This document shows, one piece after another, positions 1 through 9,002 of a stretch of DNA of 64,000 nucleotides. The position numbers and the translations under genes were made by a program. The stretch spans positions 372,001 to 436,000 of the forward strand of contig NZ_CANNGQ010000002.1 in the NCBI RefSeq assembly GCF_947504145.1. Reading direction: 5' to 3'. The DNA comes from an uncultured Microbulbifer sp. (GTDB taxonomy: Bacteria > Pseudomonadota > Gammaproteobacteria > Pseudomonadales > Cellvibrionaceae). Each line of letters begins with the position of its first letter. The stretch's first letter is position 1. A model generated the notes under the pieces. The model ran no database searches. It was not told where the DNA came from and saw nothing but the letters and a program-made list of their open reading frames with translations.

Positions 1-642
1 GAACTGCATGCGCGCGATGCTCATCTCACCCTGGCCGGGAATCTCGATATCACGTCCCGGTTGGATGAGCTGTCGATCTATACCTCTGGTGGTGATATCG
101 AGGCTTTGGTCACGGATATTGATGATCTGGTCATCGGTCAGATCGATGTAGGACGCGGCCACCTTGAACTGGACACCTTGGAAGGTGGTGGGCTTACGGC
201 GAGAGATGCCGGCGAGCTGCATATAAATGCCGGTAGTGTTGTTCTGGGAACGGGCGACAATGGCTGGACGAATATTGGTACTCAGGCGGCCCCGCTGTAT
301 GTGGATATCAGCGAGTCACTGAAAATTGTCGCTTTCAGCTTCGTGCACCCGATTTTCAGTGGTCAACGCCCCACGGTTGATGCTGAGGGTAACGGCGTTC
401 AGTCAATTACCAGTGCGCAGGCGTCCCAGGGGCTGAAGTCCGCGGTGCAGCGCCCCGCGGACGATATTGCCCAGCTGGACCCGGGTATCTTTGACGAAGT
501 GACGCCATACAGTCTCGGGATCAACACGATGAACGCGCCGGAGATGCGCCTTACCGCCAATGGGCTGCAGTCCGCGGAAGACGATGAGGAAGAAGAGAGT
601 GAAGAGCAGGAGGCGACTCTGGCGCCCGCCGCCGGGGAGTAG
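1..642 (+). CDS. C-terminal end of a large surface or adhesin-like protein (5' partial)
   Basis: The frame is open from the first base of the window and ends at TAG (640-642), so only the last 213 residues are visible. The fragment is rich in short beta-strand-like phrases (LDITSRLDELSIYTSGGDIEAL) alternating with Gly and Asp, the style of filamentous-haemagglutinin or other beta-helical exoproteins. It ends in a very acidic Glu/Asp stretch before LAPAAGE. No catalytic motif is visible. A bidirectional terminator follows about 90 bases downstream. The adhesin assignment rests on composition only. Confidence 0.55.
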   Translation, partial: ELHARDAHLTLAGNLDITSRLDELSIYTSGGDIEALVTDIDDLVIGQIDVGRGHLELDTLEGGGLTARDAGELHINAGSVVLGTGDNGWTNIGTQAAPLYVDISESLKIVAFSFVHPIFSGQRPTVDAEGNGVQSITSAQASQGLKSAVQRPADDIAQLDPGIFDEVTPYSLGINTMNAPEMRLTANGLQSAEDDEEEESEEQEATLAPAAGE

Positions 643-731
643 TTGCGCAATCTGCAGGTGGGAGGGGCGCCGGTTGCGGCCCCTCCGCCAGTTCACCTTT
701 CGAGACCGGGCCTGATACCGGACAGGCAAAT

Positions 732-766
732 AAAAAAGGCCGACTCTTCCGAGTCGGCCTTTTTTA
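732..766. terminator. Bidirectional intrinsic terminator
   Basis: A 9-bp stem (GGCCGACTC / GAGTCGGCC, loop TTCC) is flanked by six A on the left and six T on the right. It can therefore end both the upstream plus-strand gene and the minus-strand tRNA-Leu. Confidence 0.9.
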
Positions 767-774
767 TGCAGATA

Positions 775-861
775 TGGTGCCCAGGAGAAGACTTGAACTT
801 CCACGACCGTAAGGCCACTAGCACCTGAAGCTAGCGCGTCTACCAATTCCGCCACCTGGGC
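775..861 (-). tRNA. tRNA-Leu (anticodon CAG)
   Basis: On the minus strand an 87-nt tRNA begins GCCCAGGTGGCGGAATTGG and ends with an encoded CCA. The acceptor stem pairs GCCCAGG with CCTGGGC. The anticodon arm reads CTAGC-TTCAGGT-GCTAG, which puts CAG in the anticodon position and reads CUG, probably a frequent Leu codon in this GC-rich genome. The long variable arm is that of a class II tRNA. It stands alone, and the terminator at 732-766 lies directly downstream. Confidence 0.96.
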
Positions 862-1166
862 AAATCAGCGGTGTGCTCCGCTGAGGACGCGCACTATATT
901 GATTTGGCCCATGGGTGTCAACGCTTTTTGCCGCGTTTTACGCCATCGCCGCTTCGGCCTGAGTGGAGTGCGTCGTCAGTTTGGTGGCGGGAGCCACAAA
1001 ACGGGTCGGGAATTATGCTCAAATCGCTTATACTCGCGGCAATGTGCAACATTCAGGGTGGCTAGTGGGCCGCTCCCGGCATTCGCCACTTCTGGTTGCA
1101 CCCACTCATGCCACTGCGCCGGGCGCACACCGGGGCTGCGCAGACTGCGCGGTCGATCGCAGAACA

Positions 1167-4049
1167 ATGGAAGCTGTTTTGAATCAAGACAAATCAAATT
1201 CCCCCTCCGCTGACAGCGCTGGACCGGTTGCCGATCCCCACGCGGAGCGCGAGGCGGAAAAATACGACAAGCCCGTCCCCAGCCGCGAGTTCCTGCTGGA
1301 TATCCTCGAGCAGCAGGCGGGCCCTGTGGCCTGGGAGGCGGTTGCCGACCTCTTGTCCATCGACGATGAAGATCGCCGCGAGGGCGTTCGCCGGCGTCTG
1401 ATTGCCATGTCCCGGGACGGCCAGATTGCCAGCAATCGCGCCGGTGATTTTGGTGTGCTGGATAAAATGAGCCTGGTGCGTGGCCGAGTCATCGGTCACC
1501 GCGACGGTTTTGGTTTCGTCTCTCCCGGCGACGGCAGTGACGACCTGTTCCTCTCTCACCGCCAGATGCGCAAGGTGTTCGACGGCGATGAGGTGTTGGT
1601 GCGGGAGACCACCGGTGGTTTTCGCGGTAAACGCGAAGGCGCGGTGGTCCGTGTCATCAAGCACAACACCCACCAGCTTGCCGGGCGTCTGTTCCGGGAA
1701 GACGGCATCTGTTTCGTGCGTCCGGATAACCCCCGCCTGACCCTGGATGTGATGGTGCCCGAGGGCAAATGCGCCGACGCCGAAAGTGGCCAGTATGTGG
1801 TGGTCGATATCACCGCCCAGCCGGGGCGCAATACCCTGCCCCACGGGGAAGTGGCGGAGATTCTCGGCGATCACCTCGCCCCGGGTATGGAAATTGACGT
1901 TGCCATACGCAACTACGCCATTCCCCATACCTGGCCCGCCGCGGTGCTGGCGCAGGTGGATGGCATCGCCGACGAGGTGCTGGAAGAAGACAAGAAGGCG
2001 CGCATCGACCTGCGCCAACTGCCGCTGGTCACAATCGATGGTGAAGACGCGCGGGATTTTGACGACGCGGTATTCTGCGAAGTGCTGCCCGATGGCAACT
2101 GGAAATTACTCGTCGCCATTGCCGACGTCTCCCATTATGTGGCAGTGGGAACACCGCTGGATGTGGAGGCGCACCAGCGCGGTAACTCGGTGTATTTCCC
2201 GGATTTTGTGGTGCCCATGCTGCCGGAGAAACTCTCCAATGGACTCTGCTCCCTGAACCCGGAAGTCGACCGACTGTGCATGGTGTGCGAAATGCGCATC
2301 GACCAGTCTGGCAGTATTATTGGCTATCAGTTTTTTGAAGGGCTAATGCGCAGCCACGCCCGTTTCACCTACACCCAAGTGGGTGAGATTGTGGAAGAGC
2401 GGGACAATCGCGACAGCGGTATCCGCAAGCAATTCGCTGCGCTGACACCCCATGTCGACAACCTGCACGATCTTTACAACGCCTTGCGCGGCGCCCGCGA
2501 TCGCCGCGGCGCCATCGATTTCGAAACCACCGAGACACGAATCCTGTTTGATGCCGCGCGCAAGATCGAACGCATAGTGCCGGTCCAGCGCAACGATGCA
2601 CACAAGATGATTGAAGAGTGCATGCTTGCCGCCAACGTCTGTGCAGCGGAACTGATGGAAGTGGCGGAACTGCCGGCGCTGTATCGTGTGCACGATATTC
2701 CCAAGGCCGAGCGGCTGGAAAAACTGCGTGAATACCTCGGTGAGCTGGGGCTGCGCCTTGAAGGTGGCAGTGAGCCTCAGCCCAGTGATTATCAGGCGCT
2801 GCTGCAACAGGTCGACGGCCGCCCGGATTTCCACATTATCCAGACCATGCTACTGCGCTCCATGAATCAGGCGGTCTACCAGCCGGAGAACCGCGGGCAC
2901 TTCGGCCTCGATTACCGGGCCTATGCCCACTTTACCTCACCGATTCGCCGTTACCCGGATCTGCTGTTGCACCGCGGGCTGCGCTGGCTGATTCGCAGCG
3001 GCAGTGCCAACCCCGCACCGGTAGCGGATAGGGTGCGTCAGGCGCCGGGCGCACACGCGCTGGAGCGGGAAGAAATCCTGCCGTACAACACCGCGGCCAT
3101 GGTGGAGCTGGGTGAACACTGTTCCATGACTGAGCGCCGCGCCGATGATGCTACCCGCGATGTGGTCAGCTGGCTCAAGTGTGAATATCTGCAGGATCAT
3201 GTGGGCGAGGTCTACCGCGGTGTCATCAGCGCGGTAACCGGGTTCGGCCTGTTTGTGGAGCTTGACGACCTCTACGTGGAAGGGCTGATTCACGTCACTG
3301 CCCTGCCCAAGGATTACTACCAGTTTGAACAGGCGCAGCAGCGCCTCGTCGGGGAGCGCAGCGGCACCCGGTTCCATCTGGGCGATGGCGTCACCGTGCA
3401 GGTGGCACGGGTCGACCTGGAGGAGCGCAAGGTTGACTTCACTTTTGTGGAGCTACACCCGCGCCCCAGCTACAAAAACCCAAAATACCGCAAGCCGAAG
3501 TCGGACAGCAAAGCCGTTCAGGCGGATAGCGGGCGAGAGAAAGCGAAAAAAGTGAAGGCAACCAAGAAAACCCCTGTTACCGCCGAGCCGGATAACGTGG
3601 AAGACGCAACTGAAGTAAGCGGCCGCGCTATGGAGATGGCGGTGGAGTTCCAGCAGGAGCGCCAGCGCCGCGGTAAATCGGATTTCAGTTCGGAAGAGCA
3701 AAAAGCCAACCCCTGGGGCGGTGGGCTGAAGAAAAAAACACCGTCGGAATCGCCGGACGAGCCGCGTCCGATCCGCAAGCGCAAGGTGGGTAGCAGCGAG
3801 ACGGAAATCGTCCCGCCATCCATCGAGCTGCCCGAGGACCCGGAGGTTTCTGAGGAGGCCGCTGAAATCGAGGGCGAGCCGCCGAAGAAACGCCGGCCGA
3901 AAAAAACGCCGCCACGAAAAGGCGGAAAACGACCCGCGGTTGCCGCACGCAAAGCTGCGCACAAAGCGTCCAAGGCGGAAATCGCGAAAAAGGCCGCCAA
4001 GAAAAAACTGAAAAAGAAAATGTCCAAAAAACCGGGCGGGAAGAAATAG
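1167..4049 (+). CDS. rnr: Ribonuclease R with a long basic C-terminal tail
   Basis: A processive 3'-to-5' exoribonuclease that degrades structured RNA in the cytoplasm. Visible in order are an N-terminal winged-helix region (about residues 30-95), a cold-shock domain (LVRGRVIGHRDGFGF), the RNB catalytic domain with the acidic cluster DGEDARDFDDAV (from about residue 290), and an S1 domain (about 680-764). Residues from about 769 to 960 form a Lys/Pro/Glu-rich tail ending in KKMSKKPGGKK, longer than in the 813-residue E. coli enzyme. I chose ATG 1167 because the protein becomes RNase R-like only from there; the frame is open further upstream. A TATACT box at 1029-1034 could be part of its promoter. 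rlmB follows after 3 bases, the classic rnr-rlmB pair. Confidence 0.95.
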   Translation: MEAVLNQDKSNSPSADSAGPVADPHAEREAEKYDKPVPSREFLLDILEQQAGPVAWEAVADLLSIDDEDRREGVRRRLIAMSRDGQIASNRAGDFGVLDKMSLVRGRVIGHRDGFGFVSPGDGSDDLFLSHRQMRKVFDGDEVLVRETTGGFRGKREGAVVRVIKHNTHQLAGRLFREDGICFVRPDNPRLTLDVMVPEGKCADAESGQYVVVDITAQPGRNTLPHGEVAEILGDHLAPGMEIDVAIRNYAIPHTWPAAVLAQVDGIADEVLEEDKKARIDLRQLPLVTIDGEDARDFDDAVFCEVLPDGNWKLLVAIADVSHYVAVGTPLDVEAHQRGNSVYFPDFVVPMLPEKLSNGLCSLNPEVDRLCMVCEMRIDQSGSIIGYQFFEGLMRSHARFTYTQVGEIVEERDNRDSGIRKQFAALTPHVDNLHDLYNALRGARDRRGAIDFETTETRILFDAARKIERIVPVQRNDAHKMIEECMLAANVCAAELMEVAELPALYRVHDIPKAERLEKLREYLGELGLRLEGGSEPQPSDYQALLQQVDGRPDFHIIQTMLLRSMNQAVYQPENRGHFGLDYRAYAHFTSPIRRYPDLLLHRGLRWLIRSGSANPAPVADRVRQAPGAHALEREEILPYNTAAMVELGEHCSMTERRADDATRDVVSWLKCEYLQDHVGEVYRGVISAVTGFGLFVELDDLYVEGLIHVTALPKDYYQFEQAQQRLVGERSGTRFHLGDGVTVQVARVDLEERKVDFTFVELHPRPSYKNPKYRKPKSDSKAVQADSGREKAKKVKATKKTPVTAEPDNVEDATEVSGRAMEMAVEFQQERQRRGKSDFSSEEQKANPWGGGLKKKTPSESPDEPRPIRKRKVGSSETEIVPPSIELPEDPEVSEEAAEIEGEPPKKRRPKKTPPRKGGKRPAVAARKAAHKASKAEIAKKAAKKKLKKKMSKKPGGKK

Positions 4050-4052
4050 ACT

Positions 4053-4805
4053 GTGGCACAGCAATTGGTATACGGCCTGCACGCGGTGCAGGCGCTATTG
4101 AAGAGCAGCCCCCAGCAGGTGCAGGAGCTTCTGCTGCTGCGCGGACGCAAAGATCAGAAACTGCAGAAAATTATCCGCCAGGCGGAGCAGAATGAAATCA
4201 GTATTCGCTTCGTGGATCGGCGAGCGCTGGATGAAAAAATTGGCGACGATGGCAATCACCAGGGTGCAGTTGCGGTCTGCGTGGGCCAGACGCGTATTTA
4301 CGACGAGCAATTTCTGAAGTCCCTGCTGCAACAGCTGGACGACAAAAGTGAGGCGCCGTTCCTGCTGATTCTGGATGGTATTACCGATCCGCATAACCTC
4401 GGCGCCTGTATTCGCTCTGCGGAAGCCGCTGGTGTACATGCGGTGATTGCCCCCAAAGACAAGGCGGCGGGTCTTACACCAACCGCACGCAAGGTGGCTT
4501 GCGGGGCGGCGGAAGTTCTGCCGTTTGTCACCGTCACGAATCTCGCGCGCACGCTACAGATGTTGCAGCAGGCGGGTGTGTGGATATTTGGCGCGGCGGG
4601 AGAGGCGGAGCAGAATATTTATCAGTCCTCCCTTACCGGCGCCATTGCTCTGGTAATGGGCGCAGAAGGCCCCGGCCTGCGTCGCCTCACCCGGGAAAAT
4701 TGCGACCACCTGGTAAATATTCCTATGGCAGGAGAGGTCAGCAGCCTGAACGTTTCTGTCGCCACCGGTGTATGCCTGTTTGAAGCGGTGCGTCAGCGCA
4801 GCTGA
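4053..4805 (+). CDS. rlmB: 23S rRNA (guanosine-2'-O)-methyltransferase RlmB
   Basis: Transfers a methyl group from SAM to the 2'-O of G2251 (E. coli numbering) in 23S rRNA. The 250-residue length fits the family. An N-terminal L30-like RNA-binding domain (about 1-75) precedes the SPOUT fold. The three SPOUT motifs are visible: LDGITDPHNLGACIRSAEA, IALVMGAEGPGLRRL and IPMAGEVSSLNVSVA. The last two form the trefoil-knot SAM site. The start is GTG, 3 bases after the rnr stop codon, so the pair is almost certainly co-transcribed. Confidence 0.96.
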   Translation: MAQQLVYGLHAVQALLKSSPQQVQELLLLRGRKDQKLQKIIRQAEQNEISIRFVDRRALDEKIGDDGNHQGAVAVCVGQTRIYDEQFLKSLLQQLDDKSEAPFLLILDGITDPHNLGACIRSAEAAGVHAVIAPKDKAAGLTPTARKVACGAAEVLPFVTVTNLARTLQMLQQAGVWIFGAAGEAEQNIYQSSLTGAIALVMGAEGPGLRRLTRENCDHLVNIPMAGEVSSLNVSVATGVCLFEAVRQRS

Positions 4806-5049
4806 GCACTCTTGTGCTGAAGTGTCTTGGTCTGCGGTTTGTAGAAAAGGCACTTCGGTTTTACGAAACTGTCTTGATCCTCCTTTTCCCCCACTTTGCT
4901 GCCTTCTTGTTTTCGTTTCTTGTTCCCCTGTTCCTACCTCTGACGTCTTAGTGCGCCCACCCTTACGTATTTGAGACCTGCTCCCAGCGAGAATCCGGGA
5001 CCCACGCGCAGACCCTGCTTTAATTTTTTACGACTTTTTAAATTCGGCG
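4806..5049. other. Non-coding stretch between rlmB and the ECF sigma gene
   Basis: No convincing gene is present. A small stem (AGCAC / GTGCT, 4805-4818) at the rlmB stop codon lacks a T-run. The rest is pyrimidine-rich, then AT-rich just before the candidate ECF promoter at 5050. Confidence 0.5.
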
Positions 5050-5076
5050 GGAACCTTTTGCGGTTCCGGTTCGTGT
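5050..5076 (+). promoter_or_regulatory. Candidate ECF-type promoter, probably autoregulatory
   Basis: GGAACC (5050-5055), 16 bases, then CGTG (5072-5075) matches the usual AAC-type -35 and CGT-type -10 of ECF sigma promoters. It lies about 100 bases before the ECF sigma gene behind an AT-rich stretch. ECF factors commonly transcribe their own genes. GGAACC also forms an inverted repeat with GGTTCC at 5062-5067. This is inference from motif and position. Confidence 0.4.
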
Positions 5077-5178
5077 TTATGTTCAGGAGTCTGTTGTGAC
5101 GCTGACAAATCCTCCGGATTGTGGCGCTCAGTAAGGCTCGGGATTAGCGGCCCGGTACGGGTGGCAAGGGAGTATGCG

Positions 5179-5775
5179 GTGAAGGCCTGGTTTTTAAATC
5201 AGAAACGTGCGCGCCAGGACAGGTTTGTGGCGCTTGTGTTTCCCCATCTGCGGCAGTTGTATCGGGTGGCGTTTCGTTTTACCGGCAGCGCCCATGAGGC
5301 GGAAGACCTGGTGCAGGATGTTCTTGCCGGGCTGTTGCCGCGAGTTGCCGAACTGGACAGCATCGAGCGGTTGGGCCCGTGGCTGGCGCGGGTACTTTAT
5401 CGCCGCTATGTCGATCAATATCGCCGGCGCCAGTCTTCGCCGGTGGACGAATCCGTGAGTATTGATGCGGATGAACAGGTCGGCTTGTGCGAACGCAAAA
5501 TGACAAGTGATGGAATTGGCGAACACGCTCGTATGGATATGCAGCGCACCCTTGATCGCGCCCTGGCGCGTTTGCCGGACAGCGGGCGCGACATCGTACT
5601 GCTGCACGATGTGGAGGGGTACACGGTGCTGGAGATTGCGGGAATTCTCGCGCTGGAAGTGGGCACGGTGAAATCCCGCCTGCATCGCTCGCGCAAAAAA
5701 TTGCAGCAGTGGCTGGGGGATGAGTCCGCTCCGGCGGGTGGCGAGTTTAGTGATCGCGCGGCGCGGGTCAATTGA
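5179..5775 (+). CDS. ECF-family RNA polymerase sigma factor
   Basis: A group 4 sigma factor of about 198 residues. Region 2 is seen as LYRVAFRFTGSAHEAEDLVQ followed by DVLAGLLPR. Region 4, a helix-turn-helix, is seen as LPDSGRDIVLLHDVEGYTV and VGTVKSRLHRSRKKLQQWL. I chose GTG 5179 because AAGGGAG stands about 8 bases before it; an upstream TTG at 5119 has no ribosome-binding site. The anti-sigma gene begins 10 bases after the stop, so the two are co-expressed. The target regulon cannot be read from sequence, but the two downstream envelope genes are natural candidates. Confidence 0.9.
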   Translation: MKAWFLNQKRARQDRFVALVFPHLRQLYRVAFRFTGSAHEAEDLVQDVLAGLLPRVAELDSIERLGPWLARVLYRRYVDQYRRRQSSPVDESVSIDADEQVGLCERKMTSDGIGEHARMDMQRTLDRALARLPDSGRDIVLLHDVEGYTVLEIAGILALEVGTVKSRLHRSRKKLQQWLGDESAPAGGEFSDRAARVN

Positions 5776-5785
5776 GGAGGCAGTG

Positions 5786-6472
5786 ATGTTGTGTCAGCAG
5801 TTACGACAATTGATGGTGCGCGATGGCAGCCGGGTGGTTCGCGAACACCCACTACTGGGGCAGCACATCGGTGAGTGCGATGTGTGCCGTGCGCTGGTGC
5901 AGAAGCAGGAGCGTCAGCAACTCGCCCTGCAGCAGTCACTGGCGGATATGCCGGTGCCGGACCCCGGCGATGATTTCGAGGCGCGCCTGCTGGCCCGTGT
6001 GCTGCCCGCACGCCGCCGCGGCGCGCGCGCAACTGGTGGCGCCGGCGGGCTGGCTGTGGGAATGGTATTCGGGCTGGCGGCCAGTCTGTTACTCGGTGTG
6101 CTACTGGTGCCGCAACTGATCTCTACACCTGACGCGCAACCGCAGGTATTGGAACACGCCTTGAGGCCCGTGCATGTGCGGCTGGACAGCCCGCGCGCAC
6201 TGGATGGCGCAACCATCCGCATTCAACTGCCGGCGCACACCAGCCTGAGAGGATTTCAGGGGGTGCAGAACCTCCAGTGGCAAACAGATATTCCGGCAGG
6301 TGCCAATCGCATCACCCTGCCGTTGCAAGTGGACGGCGAGCTGGCCGAAAGCGAACTGGCTGGCGCAAGTCTGACCATAGAAGTGGAGTACCGCGGCGCC
6401 AAAAAAACGCTGCGCTACTCGATACCTGAAGTAGAACCGGCGACACCGTCGCCATCGTTGATCAAGCTCTGA
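5786..6472 (+). CDS. Membrane-bound zinc-type anti-sigma factor
   Basis: The N-terminal cytoplasmic region holds His27, Cys31 and Cys34 (HIGECDVC), the HX3CX2C signature of zinc-binding anti-sigma domains. One transmembrane helix follows at about residues 88-113 (LAVGMVFGLAASLLLGVLL). The remaining roughly 115 residues would be periplasmic and look like a beta-rich sensor domain. GGAGG at 5776-5780 sits 5 bases before ATG 5786, which decides the start over GTG 5783. Its place directly after an ECF sigma gene supports the role: it would hold the sigma factor at the membrane until an envelope signal arrives. That signal is unknown. Confidence 0.82.
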   Translation: MLCQQLRQLMVRDGSRVVREHPLLGQHIGECDVCRALVQKQERQQLALQQSLADMPVPDPGDDFEARLLARVLPARRRGARATGGAGGLAVGMVFGLAASLLLGVLLVPQLISTPDAQPQVLEHALRPVHVRLDSPRALDGATIRIQLPAHTSLRGFQGVQNLQWQTDIPAGANRITLPLQVDGELAESELAGASLTIEVEYRGAKKTLRYSIPEVEPATPSPSLIKL

Positions 6473-6491
6473 AGGAAAGAGGTAAAGGATT

Positions 6492-7160
6492 ATGTCTCAG
6501 CAATTGTCGAAGAAATTGTCTGCCCAGGTTTTTTTCACGCGTCGCCCCTCCCTGGCGCAGGCTTTGCTCCTGGCCACCGCCCTGCCGTTTTCGGCGGTGA
6601 CCTGGGCACAGCAAGACATGGCAGCGGGAAGCGACGTACAGGCCGCAGTGGCGGAAGCAGAAGCGGCGGCGGATCTGGATATCACCCTGCAGGTGGTGGA
6701 AGACGCTGAGACCGCCCAGGACCTGCTCAACAACATCGAGCTGCCGGAAGAGGTGCGCGAGGTAGCGGAGCAGAAACTGGCCGCCGCGCTGGCTGCCATC
6801 AAGGCCGCGCGGGAAATGCAGGCTGGTGGCGAAGCGGGCACCGATAATGCCGACCGCGAGGCGATGCTGGCGGAGATGGCAGAGCGTCGCACGGCACTGA
6901 TGGCCAGCGCTCAAAACTCGGCCCTGGCCGCGAACGAGCAGGCACAGCAGGCCGTCGAGTCCGCGCGTGAAGCGGTGGAGGAGGCGCTGAAAAACGGCCT
7001 CACCAACGCCGAGATGCAGGGCATGATCGAGCAGATGATGCAGGACATCCTGGGTGCACTACCCGAAGAAGCCCGCGGTGGTATGGGTGATATGGATGGG
7101 TTGCTGGACTCACTGCGTGGCGACGTAGCGGCGGAGGCTGCGGAAGGATCCGGTGGCTGA
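6492..7160 (+). CDS. Exported alanine/glutamate-rich helical protein of unknown function
   Basis: A 222-residue protein with an N-terminal signal peptide (positive RRPS, hydrophobic LAQALLLATALPF, likely cleavage after AVTWA, residue 39). The mature part is almost entirely Ala/Glu/Gln/Met-rich and predicted helical, consistent with a coiled coil, with a Gly/Asp-rich C-terminus. I do not recognise a family. It starts 19 bases after the anti-sigma gene behind AAGGAAAGAGG and precedes an outer-membrane protein, so it probably belongs to the same sigma-controlled envelope unit. Confidence 0.7.
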   Translation: MSQQLSKKLSAQVFFTRRPSLAQALLLATALPFSAVTWAQQDMAAGSDVQAAVAEAEAAADLDITLQVVEDAETAQDLLNNIELPEEVREVAEQKLAAALAAIKAAREMQAGGEAGTDNADREAMLAEMAERRTALMASAQNSALAANEQAQQAVESAREAVEEALKNGLTNAEMQGMIEQMMQDILGALPEEARGGMGDMDGLLDSLRGDVAAEAAEGSGG

Positions 7161-7300
7161 ATCGGGCTGTCGGTAAGTCGGCCAGATTGGGGCGGGCCCC
7201 GGGGATCGAATGTGGTCCCCGGGCGGATTTCCCGCGACAGTGGGCGGCGTAGAGCAGATGTAAAGATGGAAAGCATCCAGCGATGTGTATGAGGCAAGGA

Positions 7301-8617
7301 ATGCGCGAATATATTCAGTTGTTGTTTCTGGTCACCCTGCTGGTGGCCGTTTCTGTTTTTGGGCCGCCCAGGTTGGCGGCTGCGGAAACCCCCAGCGCCA
7401 CAGGCGCTTTCAAGCGTGGCGACTACCCTCAGGCTCTGGCGCTATTTCGTCAGGCAGAAGCCGCCGGCAATGAAAGTGACCGGCTCAAGTTCAACCTCGG
7501 TGTCACCCTGTTCAAACTGGGACGTTATGAGGAAGCATCCGAGTATTTCTGGCAGCTGGTGCCCGCACCTCAGTGGCGGGACCTAGCGGAATACAATCTG
7601 GGGCTGGTGGCGCGCCGGCAGGGCGACCAGATACAGGCCGCGCAGTATTTTCGTCGGGTGAGTGCGCGTTCGGCATCGCCCAAGTTGCAGCGGTTGGCGG
7701 CACTGCAGCTGGGGGCCGTGGCATCGGAGCCGGCGCCACAGCCGCGACCCTGGCTCGCCATGACCAGCCTGAACGCCGGTTTTGACAGCAATCCCTACGC
7801 GGTGAAAAACGCGTTGTTGGGAGAGGACGCAGTGGGTGAAGACAGTTTTTTCGAGCTGTTCGCCTGGGGTCAGTACCGCCTGCAGGGTAACGAGCGCGAC
7901 GGCTGGCGATTGCACGGTTACGGCTTCACCCGTCGCTACAGCGATCTGGACAACCTCAATCTGGGCAGTGTGAGCAGCGCACTTTCGCGCGATATGCGCT
8001 GGCGGGGCTGGGCGCTGGAGGCCGGTGCCGGCGCTGAGCTGGTGACCCTGGGGGGAGAGCTGGTTAGCCGTCAGCTGCAGTTTATCGGCCGCGCCAAGCG
8101 GGACTTTGGCGCAACCAGCGTGCAGCTTTCGTATATTCCGGCCTACTACGCGGGCGGAGATGACTTCACTTATCTCGATGGCTGGCGGCAGCGCTTTTCC
8201 GCCAGGGCGGGGCGGGAGGCGTTTGGTGCAGACCTGAGTGTTTACTACCTGTATGACACCAACGACCGCGCCGACCTGCAGCAGGCGGCGGAGGACTACT
8301 ACAGCTATTCACCCATACGCCACGCGTTTGGCTCGGACGCGCGCTGGCGCTTCATGAGCCGCTGGGAGCTGCGCGCCGGGTTCGAGTATCGCTACAGCGT
8401 CTACGACGGGCTGAACCGGGTTGTCGACGGCGAGGGCAACGTGGCCGAGTACGAGCGCGCGTCCGACCGTTTCAGAAGCTGGGTATCCACCCGCTATCGC
8501 CTGACACCGCGTTTCAGTCTCGACGGTAAGGTGACGAATATCGACAATCGGGAAAACCGCGATCTGTACGACTACGACAAGACGGAGTTCAGCCTCGGGG
8601 TTAGCTACGTATTCTGA
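7301..8617 (+). CDS. TPR-containing outer-membrane beta-barrel protein
   Basis: A signal peptide (MREYIQLLFLVTLLVAVSVF, cleavage near LAAA) is followed by TPR-like repeats (about residues 30-140: GDYPQALALFRQAEAAGN, LGRYEEASEYFWQL). A roughly 290-residue region of alternating aromatic strands ends in SLGVSYVF, with the C-terminal Phe typical of outer-membrane barrels. The layout resembles periplasmic-TPR plus barrel export or assembly proteins such as the Slam and PgaA/BcsC types. I prefer ATG 7301 (GAGG 6 bases upstream); ATG 7283 and 7289 are in frame. It is the last gene of the ECF sigma unit. What it secretes or assembles is unknown. Confidence 0.75.
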   Translation: MREYIQLLFLVTLLVAVSVFGPPRLAAAETPSATGAFKRGDYPQALALFRQAEAAGNESDRLKFNLGVTLFKLGRYEEASEYFWQLVPAPQWRDLAEYNLGLVARRQGDQIQAAQYFRRVSARSASPKLQRLAALQLGAVASEPAPQPRPWLAMTSLNAGFDSNPYAVKNALLGEDAVGEDSFFELFAWGQYRLQGNERDGWRLHGYGFTRRYSDLDNLNLGSVSSALSRDMRWRGWALEAGAGAELVTLGGELVSRQLQFIGRAKRDFGATSVQLSYIPAYYAGGDDFTYLDGWRQRFSARAGREAFGADLSVYYLYDTNDRADLQQAAEDYYSYSPIRHAFGSDARWRFMSRWELRAGFEYRYSVYDGLNRVVDGEGNVAEYERASDRFRSWVSTRYRLTPRFSLDGKVTNIDNRENRDLYDYDKTEFSLGVSYVF

Positions 8618-9002
8618 GAGACGTGGTCACGCGGGGTGCGATGGGGGAAGACGGTAAATTCAGAAAAGAAAGTGGAGGGGCGTTTCCGCCCCTCTACGCA
8701 TTGAATCCTGATTGTTATTCGTCGGTCCCTGGAGATTATTGTTATTGTGACTGGGATTCTTTTATCGGAATCAGGGATTCCGTTTATTTTGGCGACCTTG
8801 TAGTGATATGACGGGCGACCCCGCACACCCCTCAAGCCCGATTTGCAAATATCTGTGACTGTTCAGGTTTGCCTGGTCTTGTGGCGGCTTTCGGTTCCTG
8901 ATGTCAAAGTATGACCTGGTGGTCGCCTCCTCCTGTCGCGCTGCCCTGCGGCGGAACTGTCGTCGCCGGCACTGCCGCGCGCCTGCCTCCCAATCGATCA
9001 AC
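8618..9002. other. Non-coding stretch before the rpsF promoter
   Basis: No credible gene is present; the short open frame at 8623-8811 lacks a ribosome-binding site and any family character. The only clear structure is the hairpin at 8675-8694. Confidence 0.5.
8675..8694 (+). terminator. GC-rich hairpin, possible terminator of the ECF sigma unit
   Basis: A perfect 8-bp stem (GAGGGGCG / CGCCCCTC, loop TTTC) lies about 60 bases after the outer-membrane protein stop codon. No T-run follows, so it may be a weak or factor-assisted terminator. Confidence 0.4.

Noticed and set aside
5119-5178. TTG 5119 as the ECF sigma start
   Set aside because: No ribosome-binding site, and the residues before GTG 5179 do not look like a sigma factor N-terminus.
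7198-7223. Hairpin CCCGGGGA / TCCCCGGG between the helical-protein and barrel genes
   Set aside because: There is no T-run, and the genes on both sides look like one unit; it may be chance in GC-rich DNA.
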